A DNA stretch of 43,392 nt from a virus: the IMG/VR virus record IMGVR_UViG_3300027793_000127, positions 1-43,392 of that record. One strand, written 5' to 3'. The notes beneath the pieces were generated by a model that was given only the letters and a program-made list of their open reading frames with translations, was not told the origin of the DNA and did not search any database. Of this stretch, positions 28,386 through 37,400 are shown piece after piece (the stretch's first letter is position 1; every line of letters starts with the position of its first letter). A program made the position numbers and the translations under genes.

Positions 28386-31213
28386 CGAACTTCAACTTGC
28401 TCGATGCGGTGCTGCCCAAGGAAGGCCGGTACTGCATGTGGGGGAAGGGTCGGTACATAGTTCAGAAGTTCTTTGATACTAGGGAAGAGCTAGATGCAGA
28501 GGTTGAGAAGCTTGTAGGCAACGACTTTGATGCTTACTTTGGCTGCGCCAAGTTTGGTGATGCCAATAACCGTGAGCATGAGAATGCAGAGTACTTCCAC
28601 GCACTGTGGATGGACGTTGACTGCGGCGAGGAGAAAGCAAAAAAGGCCGAGGGATACATCGACCAAGAGACTGGGCTGAAGGCTGTGATGGATTTCTGCA
28701 AGACGCAGAAGCTGCCGCGCCCCATCATTGTTGACTCCGGCAATGGCCTGCATTTCTATTGGATTCTCACCGAGGTGGTCCGTCGCCCAGAGTGGGAAGC
28801 CTTGGCTAAGAGGTTTTGTGCGTTGGCCCTGGAGAAGGGGCTGATTGTGGATACTTCAGTCTTTGAAGCATCCAGAGTCTTACGCATCCCTGGTACGTTC
28901 AACTTCAAGAACTCTCCTCCTTCACCTGTGACGGTGATCAGTGAGGAGCATGACGTTACCGACTACGCCGTCTGGAAAGCACTCATCGACGCCCCAGACG
29001 TAGAGCCCCCAGAAGATACCTCCCACCTGCCCAGGGGCATGAGCCCACTGCAGGAGGCCCTGATGGAGAACCGCATCAAACGGTTCAACACCATCATGAT
29101 CAAGTCGGCGGAAGGTAGTGGCTGTCAGCAGCTACTGCACTGCTACCAAAACCAGAAGGACATCAGCTACAACCTTTGGCGGTCGGCACTGTCTATTGCC
29201 ACACATTGTGTAGACAGAGCAGAAGCGATCCACAAGATCTCAAGTGACCATCCGCAGTACACAGAAGGCGAGACAGAGATCAAGGCTGCAGACATAGGTG
29301 GCCCACACCTGTGCACGACATTTGAATCTGAGAACCCCAGTGGGTGTGACGGTTGCCCCAACAAGGGCAAGTTCAAGTCGCCCATCATGCTCGGCATGGA
29401 CATTGCCAGGGCTGAAGAAGAGGCTGATGACGGGGACGGAGAAGAAGGGGAAGGCCCCAAGCCCCCCAGGCTACCGGCACTCCCGCAGCCCTACTTCCGT
29501 GGGAAGCACGGTGGTATCTACCGACTACCACCTACAGCAGAAGATGACCCACAACTTGTCTATGAGCATGAACTGCAGATAGTCAAGCGCATGCGGGACC
29601 CAGTGTATGGGGAAGTGGTTTTGTTTCGGCTGCATCTGCCGCAAGATGGGATGCGTGAATTCACCATACCCATGACAACGGTGATTGCTGAAAGGGAGTT
29701 GCGCCCTGCACTAGCTATGCACGGGCTGGTCAGCTACAGCGACCAGTTCAAACTCATCTACACGTACATCACCACCTGTGTCAAAAACATCCAGATAACC
29801 AACAAGGCTGAAGTTATGAGAACACAATTTGGTTGGGTAGACAACAACACAAAGATGATCGTTGGTGACCGTGAAGTTACGGCCCAAGGTATTTTCTACA
29901 GCCCGCCATCGAGTGCCACAAAGACGGAAGCAGAGATGATGCAGCCGACTGGCACGTTGGAGAAGTGGAAAGAAGTCTTCAATATGTACGCCCAGCCTGG
30001 GCTGGAGGCCAATGCATTTGCTGCACTTACAGGGTTCGGCTCCCCTCTGCTCAAGTTCACTGGGCTCAGTGGGGCGATCATCAACCTGATCTTCCCAGGC
30101 TCTGGCTCGGGCAAATCCACAATCCTGTATATGTGCAACAGCATCTACGGGCATCCAAAGAACTTGGCGTCAATCTGGAAGGACACCTACAACTCCAAAA
30201 TGCACAGGCTGGGGGTACTCAACAACCTGCCCAACACCATTGATGAGATCACCAACACCACTGCACAAGAGTTCTCTGACCTTGCCTACAGCATCTCACA
30301 AGGGCGCGGCAAGAACCGGATGAAGGCATCGACCAACGAGATGCGGGTCAACCTGACAAGCTGGCAGGGCATTACGCTGGCTTCGTCTAATGCAAGCTTC
30401 TACGAGAAGTTGGGCATGGCGAAGGATTCTCCTGACGGTGAGTCCATGCGTCTGTTGGAGTACAGCATCCTGCCGAGCACCATCATCCCGGTTGAAGTTG
30501 GCAAGAAGATGTTTGACCATGAGTTGATGGAGAACTACGGCCATGCCGGGGATATCTTTGCCGAGTACCTTGTTGGGCACGTTGAAGATGTCATCGACCT
30601 GCTGCGGCAGGTGCAAGCCAAGATTGACCGTGAGGTTCAGTTCACCAGTCGGGAGCGGTTCTGGTCGGGCGTTGCGGCTTGCAACATCACTGGGGGCCTA
30701 ATTGCCAAAGACCTGGGCTTGCACAACTACGACATGCGGGCCATCTACAAGTGGATGATTGACATGCTGCAGGGGGTGCGTGAAGAGATCAAGCCCCCGG
30801 TTACCAACAACGTAGCACTCATTGGTGACTTCATCAACGACCACATATCCAATGTCGTGGTGGTCAATGGCACCGCAGACGCTCGGACAAACTTGGTTGC
30901 ACTCCCCACCGTAGAACCTAGAGGTGAACTGTTCATTCGGTATGAGCCTGACACCAAGCGCATGTACTTTGCCGTCAAACCCTTCCGTGAGTACTGCATC
31001 AAGCGGCAGATCAACTACAAGGGGATCCTTGAAGCGTTCAAGAAAACAGGGGTGTTCGTTGGCGCAACCAACAAGCGGTTGTCCAAGGGCATGAGGATCC
31101 AAGCCCCCGCTGTACGCACCCTGGAATTTGACACCGATCACTCTGACTTTTTGGATGTCGGCAATGCCTTTGGGGTAGACGATGGTGATCGAGACAGTTC
31201 AGTACAAGGTTAA
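28382..31213 (+). CDS. Primase-helicase, PrimPol/DUF927-like (943 aa)
   Basis: Bifunctional replication protein. The N-terminal archaeo-eukaryotic primase-type domain has ALWMDVDCG (D78 and D80, metal ligands) and VDSGNGLHFYW (about 118-128), then RIPGTFNFKN. A Cys-containing segment (CTTFESENPSGCDGCP) may bind zinc. The C-terminal superfamily 3/DUF927-like helicase has Walker A LIFPGSGSGKST near 571 and a sensor segment LPNTIDEITNTT. I use ATG 28382; the open frame extends to a GTG at 28334 through a hairpin. Works with the family A polymerase to prime and unwind. Confidence 0.85.
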   Translation: MTNFNLLDAVLPKEGRYCMWGKGRYIVQKFFDTREELDAEVEKLVGNDFDAYFGCAKFGDANNREHENAEYFHALWMDVDCGEEKAKKAEGYIDQETGLKAVMDFCKTQKLPRPIIVDSGNGLHFYWILTEVVRRPEWEALAKRFCALALEKGLIVDTSVFEASRVLRIPGTFNFKNSPPSPVTVISEEHDVTDYAVWKALIDAPDVEPPEDTSHLPRGMSPLQEALMENRIKRFNTIMIKSAEGSGCQQLLHCYQNQKDISYNLWRSALSIATHCVDRAEAIHKISSDHPQYTEGETEIKAADIGGPHLCTTFESENPSGCDGCPNKGKFKSPIMLGMDIARAEEEADDGDGEEGEGPKPPRLPALPQPYFRGKHGGIYRLPPTAEDDPQLVYEHELQIVKRMRDPVYGEVVLFRLHLPQDGMREFTIPMTTVIAERELRPALAMHGLVSYSDQFKLIYTYITTCVKNIQITNKAEVMRTQFGWVDNNTKMIVGDREVTAQGIFYSPPSSATKTEAEMMQPTGTLEKWKEVFNMYAQPGLEANAFAALTGFGSPLLKFTGLSGAIINLIFPGSGSGKSTILYMCNSIYGHPKNLASIWKDTYNSKMHRLGVLNNLPNTIDEITNTTAQEFSDLAYSISQGRGKNRMKASTNEMRVNLTSWQGITLASSNASFYEKLGMAKDSPDGESMRLLEYSILPSTIIPVEVGKKMFDHELMENYGHAGDIFAEYLVGHVEDVIDLLRQVQAKIDREVQFTSRERFWSGVAACNITGGLIAKDLGLHNYDMRAIYKWMIDMLQGVREEIKPPVTNNVALIGDFINDHISNVVVVNGTADARTNLVALPTVEPRGELFIRYEPDTKRMYFAVKPFREYCIKRQINYKGILEAFKKTGVFVGATNKRLSKGMRIQAPAVRTLEFDTDHSDFLDVGNAFGVDDGDRDSSVQG

Positions 31214-31376
31214 CTGGAGGGCCTTCCACAAGGGGGCTTCCTTCTTTGTACCCTGTATTGATTGGAGAGAAGCTAGGCGCAGGGTGCTGCGCATAACCGA
31301 ACGCCTGCGCATGCAAGTGATCACCAAAGCGGTGGTTGAGGACGGTGTGCGTGGATTGCGGGTGTGGAGGGTGTAG
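31182..31376 (+). CDS. Small basic protein (64 aa)
   Basis: Begins inside the primase 3' end (31-bp overlap). FHKGASFFVPCIDWREARRRVL and ITKAVVEDGVRGLRVWRV suggest a small alpha/beta fold with a strongly basic helix. I have seen this protein type at the end of phage replication operons; function unknown. It is the last gene before the terminator. Confidence 0.7.
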   Translation: MVIETVQYKVNWRAFHKGASFFVPCIDWREARRRVLRITERLRMQVITKAVVEDGVRGLRVWRV

Positions 31377-31448
31377 GCTATACTCGCCAGCGCAAGGTTC
31401 AGTTGCCCTTGCTTTCTCCCTGATGGAAGTTAGCTCCTTCCAATCTTC

Positions 31449-31477
31449 AGCCCCGGCATCGCGCCGGGGCTTTTTTT
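31449..31477 (+). terminator. Strong terminator of the replication operon
   Basis: AGCCCCGGC, loop ATCGC, GCCGGGGCT and a seven-T run. It ends 4 bp before the 3' end of the convergent polyvalent gene and separates the two operons. Confidence 0.95.
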
Positions 31478-31480
31478 CGC

Positions 31481-34400
31481 CTACTGCTTGGCCCGCTGTT
31501 CCTTGGCTTCAAGCGCCTGCCTAGACGGCAGGGAGGCTTTACCGAAGAACTTGATGTCAGTCTCGGTCAACGGGAGGCCACGGTACGACTCACCCCGAGC
31601 TTTTGCTGCCGACTCGATTGAACGCTGGACATCATCGGGTTCAATCAGCAGAGTTTCGTCTGGGTACTTACGGTTGAACTCCTCGCGCTTAGCCATGAAC
31701 TTCTTGAACCGCTCTACATCCTGCTTGAGATACGACTCCCGCAGGTTCTTCAGGATGTCGTCGCGTTCAAACTTCACCTTCTGCATGGCAGAGTAGAAGC
31801 GGTAGTTCAGGTTCTGAGCGTTGGAGATCTCATCAATCCGCAAACCCATTGACTGGAACAGGAAGTCACCAAGGGTGTAGGCATCCTTGCTCAAAAGCTG
31901 CGTGCCCTTGTTGTCTTTGATGCCTTCCATTGCGAACTTCCACGCAACCAGTGGGCCACGAGCAATCGCAGGGAGGAATTTCTCCGCAGCCTTCTGTGTG
32001 TCCCCGTCCTTAAATGCCTTGTACGCATCAAGGTACGTAAGCACAAGGTTCAACGATGGGCCAGCCCGCTCAACTGCAGCTTCAATGAACCCCTCCCGAG
32101 GAGTACGGGTCTCCTTGGTGTCACGGAACCACAAGTCATTCAGCGATGTACGGCTGGCAATGTCCACACCAGTGAACGCATTTAGCGGGCCTCGGTCGAT
32201 GATGTCACTGAGCTTCTTCCCTCCAATCGTGACATGGCCGAACTTCTCTGGCAGCAGCCTAGTGCGCCACCAAAGCTCATAGTCCATCGTCTTGAGTTCT
32301 TTGGGCTTGTCTTCGTCGCCGAGAGCATTAGCCATCGCACCCAGGATACCCATGTAAACGCTGAACAGCGGCAGACCAGAAGCACCGGCCAGCATCCCGG
32401 TCACACCCAGGATCCCAGAGAACTCCTTGAACGCCAACCACCGAGTCTTCCCCGGCAGTGGCTTGATCATCTGAGCAAAGGTGCGTGCGAGCCGCGTTGT
32501 AATGAATAGCGGGTACATCCCGAACTGCATCACAAGCCTACCCGCCGCCTTTTGGAACAACGGTGGTCGGTTGTGCACAGCCATGTTGCCCGCGCTGTCG
32601 TGCACATCTTCAATGGCTTGGTCGATTGCCTGTTCGTGAGTCTTTTTCGCCTTGATAGCCAGCCGGTACGAAGTCAGAAACAGGATCTCTCTGGTGATGC
32701 GCTCGGCATTGCTGAACAAGCCACCCGTGATAGTGGTAGCTATGTGATACGCAGTGTCCTTGACACCCCCAACTTCGACAGAGGGCACCCGAGTGCGCTC
32801 CAAAATCTCCCCAGTCATCGTGGCATCAGTGCCACGGGCCATTGCTTGCAGTGCTTTACGTTCATTGCTGTTAAGGAAAACAGCTTTGGAGTTGAGCATG
32901 GAGATCGTTGGGAATACTCCTAACGTGCGCTTGACATCACCTACTGCAGTACGCTCAAGCCCGAACTCCTCCCAGAACTTCATCAGCTTGGTCATCTCCG
33001 CCGTAGTAGCAGCATACCCATGCCGAGCACCAATGAGTGCTGCGCCGTATGGGATAGAACTGAACTGCACCAGGGCAGAACCGGCAGCAGACAAGTAGTA
33101 GATAAACGAGGCACGGGTTGCCAGATCGACAGCCTTGGAGCCAAGCTCAACTGCCTTGGTCGAGATCCCAGGCACCTTGTGCCCGTAGGGGTTCAACTGC
33201 ACCTCTACACGGCGGGCCATCTCCTGCTGGTAACGAACCAGCAATGACTTCTCGGGGTTACCTTCCAGGGACTTTTCCGCAGCCACCAACGAATTGCGCA
33301 ACATAGTGCCGTACTTGATGCGGGCAAGCTGGCTAGCCATGTGGATGGCAGTGGTGGAGAAGTTGCGGACCAAGTCGGTGTTGAAGCCCGTGATCTCCTT
33401 ACGGATGATGAACGCATTGCGGAAGCTCTGATCTGGCAGGGTGTTCAGGTAAAGCTGGTAGATGGAATCCTTCAGCTTGTCCCTACGCAGTCGATCAAGT
33501 GCAGGATCACCCGTAGCAATAGGTGCAGAGTCAACCAGTTCAAAGATCTTGGTCAGCGCAGCCGTCATGTCTGACGTTTCCCTGCGGAATGACTCCAGCG
33601 TATCGCCTTGGTCAAATTCATCTGGATCGTTGAGGACTTCCTCAACCGAACGGTTGGTACGTTGGGCAACCTCTTTGGCAATCTCCCGCTTCAGTGCTTC
33701 ACGCTCATAGGTGGAGCTAAACGTGTAGAACTGCCGATCCTTGCTCTTGCGCTTGCCTGCACGTAGCCACAGGGGCCCCCGGTTACGCACCAACGCGAAG
33801 TACGGGTCGATGCGCTTGTCGGCTTCGTAGAGCTTTTTGATCTCAGCCAGCAGTTTGCTGCGAGCACTTGCGGGCAGGTCGGTGTTGTTGATCTGATCAT
33901 CCAGCAGGGTGCTGTAGTAATCGACCATTGACTCGTAGTACTGTTTCAACCCCTTGTACAACCGTTTCCCTTCCGGGCTCAGGTCGGCGTACATCTTGTT
34001 CAGCTTTGCGTTGCGCTTGTCTACAGTGGGGTCAACTTGAGCAATGGTGGATGCATACACAACCCGCATCAACTTGTCCCGCAGCCCAGGCTCTTTCTTG
34101 AACGTGGCGACCATGTCGTCACTGATCTTCCCTGCAGCCTCCAACAGACCGAACTCCATGCTGCGCATGAGCCCAAGTAACTTGTTGGTGTTCTTCAGTT
34201 CAGGTATAGATACACCGCCCACCTCTGCAATCGTGTCGGTAGTCATCAGGGGCAGAAGTGTGTCGAGCCTGCCTGCATCCAACGAGTAGATGATGGAACT
34301 AAGGACCGGCCCTACATTGGACAAGTTGCGCAGGGCATAGAGCCGACTCAGTTCCTGAGCGCCCTTCTCAGACGCTGCCACTTTCTCAAGGGCTGTTTCA

Positions 34401-37400
34401 ACGTCTTTGTCTACTTGCTGCTGAGTGCGTGTGTCTGCAGCAGTTAGAGTTGGGCCTGCAGTTCCTCCACTGACCGCACCTTGCTGAGCAGTTCCGCCAG
34501 CGGGTGGTACAGCTTGACCCCCTCCTTGTCCTGCTCTTGCTGATAAAGGCCCAGATTCACCGTCACCCAACTCCTCAGCCTCTCTAGCTGCTGCTGAGGA
34601 CTTTCCTTCGGACTTGCCGTAATCTTCAAGAGACTTTGCAGTGTTTTTCGTTGTTGAGCGTCCATACGCCTCTCTCATTGCGGTGAAAGTGGACTCATGC
34701 CGAGTCAGGATGTCCAGCAGAGCATCCCGATAGTAGTCCATTAGTCCTTGGTCTGCCAAGTACAAACCGACCTTCACCATCTCGGTGTTGTGTGCCACCC
34801 CGTGACCCATTGACCCTGTATGGGCAACCTCGTGGATCATGGTGTTCAGTAGGTGCTCACGCACACCGAACAGCGTTTTTGCCCCCCAGTCATAGAAGGG
34901 GTTCAGCAGTACGGCTTTGTACGGGACCTTGATATGTACCCCACCGTACCCCTTATCAATGGAAATACCAGCAAAGAACAGGCTCTCGGGGGAAAGTTTC
35001 TCGTATCCGTAAAACCCACTTTTTGCTAAAGACTCCTTCATCTCGACCATCAAAGTGCCGAGTTCAGCAAAGAATTGCTTCGGGTCTCCGTACGCCTCCC
35101 CCACTTCCAAAAAATCTACGTTGGTGTTGTTGTGGAAGATGGGCAGCTTGGGGTCCTGCTGCATCTGCAGCATGAATTCCTCTGCGGTAGGCGCAGCCTT
35201 CTCGGCTTGGAAGGTGGTTTCCTTTTTATTGTCTTGGGGTTTGACTAGTTGCTTACCAGCTTTGTCTGTGACTCCCTTGTCAGAGACAAAAATCTCTGTT
35301 GGCAGTGGCGGCAGTTCTTTGGGAGCTACAGGTGCGGTGGCAGTCTTGTCGAAAGCCTTCTTCAGCTTCTTACTAGCGTCGGCAATGTCTGCGCCAACGT
35401 CAACACGGGGCATTGACACAATACCCTTGAAGGACTCCTGCAGTCCTTCAGCTTCAACCCCTCGGGCTACTTTAGCCAAATAGCTCTGCAGGGCCTTGAT
35501 GTCTTCGTCAATACGACCTTTGAACCGCTCTCGGCTGTTTTCAAACGGGTAGTCAGGGTGTTGAGCTATGACATTTGGCTTAATATTGACAATGATGTCA
35601 TGCGGAATAGATTCATCCCCCATCTTAAATCGCGTGTCCCACCCACCCTTACCATTAAATTGGTAGACGCCAGAAGACAGTACCTTGTGCTCAGGGGACT
35701 CTTTGCGCTCAACCCCGAAGTAGATGTCTGCATCACCCCATGAGAAGTGTGCAGTGGTCAGCTTTGGGATTACCTTCTCATTGAAGTTAACCCCAACGTC
35801 CAGTACTTTGGTCTTAGGCTCCCCGTACCCAGCGTTGTATTCCACCGTTACCTGCGTCGGACCAAGCAGGGGCTGGTTCAGTACATCGATGCTGTCTACC
35901 CCCCAAGGAAAATAGATGGTCTTCTGCTGCCCTGTTTTGGGGTCGGTGTAGTTTTCTGGGATCTTTACCGTGACCGTAGTGCCATGTTCGGACTTCGGAG
36001 CGGCTTGCTTTTTGATCTGGAAGACCTCACCAGCAATCTCTTCTGCCGTGGCGTCAACGGTTGTGCGCATGCCATCACGCACGGTGTCCAGTTTCAGCCA
36101 TTCAGAACCGAGCATGAAGCCCATCTTGGCAAGGCCAAGACCACCGCTGCGTTCACCTGGGTCAAGATCAGTCTTGCTTGTGCCACCGACAGTGAAGAAA
36201 GCTGACTTGATGATGTCGGGGGTCATGCCCCTGGCGTTGTCTGACACAGTAATGGTGCGGTTCTCTGCATCGAGGGTGATCTTGATATCACCGGTCTTGA
36301 TCAACCCAGTCTTTACTGCACCCTTGACGGCGTCAAACGCGTTTTGTAGAAGCTCCTTGACTGCAACGTCGGCTACGTTAGCCGCATACATGCTTGCGCC
36401 GAGCACCTTGATCAGGTTGCCCATGTCGGCCTGAAGCTTGACATCCTCAGAACCAAATTGCTGCTTTGACGCAGCAGACGTAGCCGTCAGGTTCGGACGC
36501 GCAATGACTTCTACGTTCTTCCTAAGAACGCTGTGGTATGCCTTCGGGTTGGTGGCATTGTTTGGGTGCACCTTGATACGGTCACCGTCCACACCGATCA
36601 CCACGCCCATCGTGTTACCCACACGGACGGTATCGCCCTCGCGGGGGGCAGACTTCTTCAGTTCTTCTGCAGTCGGTGCAGTCTCACCAGTAGCTTCAAC
36701 ACGGGCTTCGCCACGGGTCATCTTCTGACGCCGTTCCTTGACCTCAGGCTTAGCTTCCCCTGCCCCGGCACCACGCAAGTACTCAGAGACTTTCTGCTTG
36801 GTCTCTGGGTTCAGATTAGGAATAGTGACGAACTTCTTAAGCTGTTTAGTGACTTCAGGATCCGTCAACTCCTTGTCAGCAAGCCGGGTACGGATCGGTG
36901 CCTTGGGTGCAATACCCAAGCTGTCGAAGAACCCAGGTACAGCAAGGGTGTAGGTAAGCGCAGGGGGCGCAGTAGTTTCTTTCTTTACTACCGGAGCAGT
37001 TGGAGTTACTACCGGAGCAGTTGGAGTTACTGCTGGAGCAGTTGGAGTTACTGTAGTGGGCTGTTCTGTTGCTCCTGCATCAGGCCGTCCAGCATCCGGC
37101 TCAGTAGGAACCACTCCACCTGTTGGAGGGGCTCCAGTTCCTGGGGCGGGGGCACCTGCAGTGGGCTTGCCAGCCACTGAAACGCCTTCTCCAGTTGTTG
37201 GTTCGACAGGTTTTGCAACATTTGGGGCTCCTTCAGCCGGGGTTTCTGGCTGTCCACGCTTTGTAAGTTCCGCACGTACTGCATCAATGAGGGGGACTTT
37301 GCGCTGATCTTCGGGTTTAGCAAGCTGCGTCTTCAGTGTTTCCTGCAGCAACGCAGTCGGCCAAGCATTGACAACGGGAGTTTCCGGGGCAGGTGGTTCA

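Noticed and set aside
31400-31447. Minus-strand ribosome-like GGAAGGAGCTAAC downstream of the polyvalent gene
   Set aside because: No start codon follows at a usable distance, so it is not a gene start.
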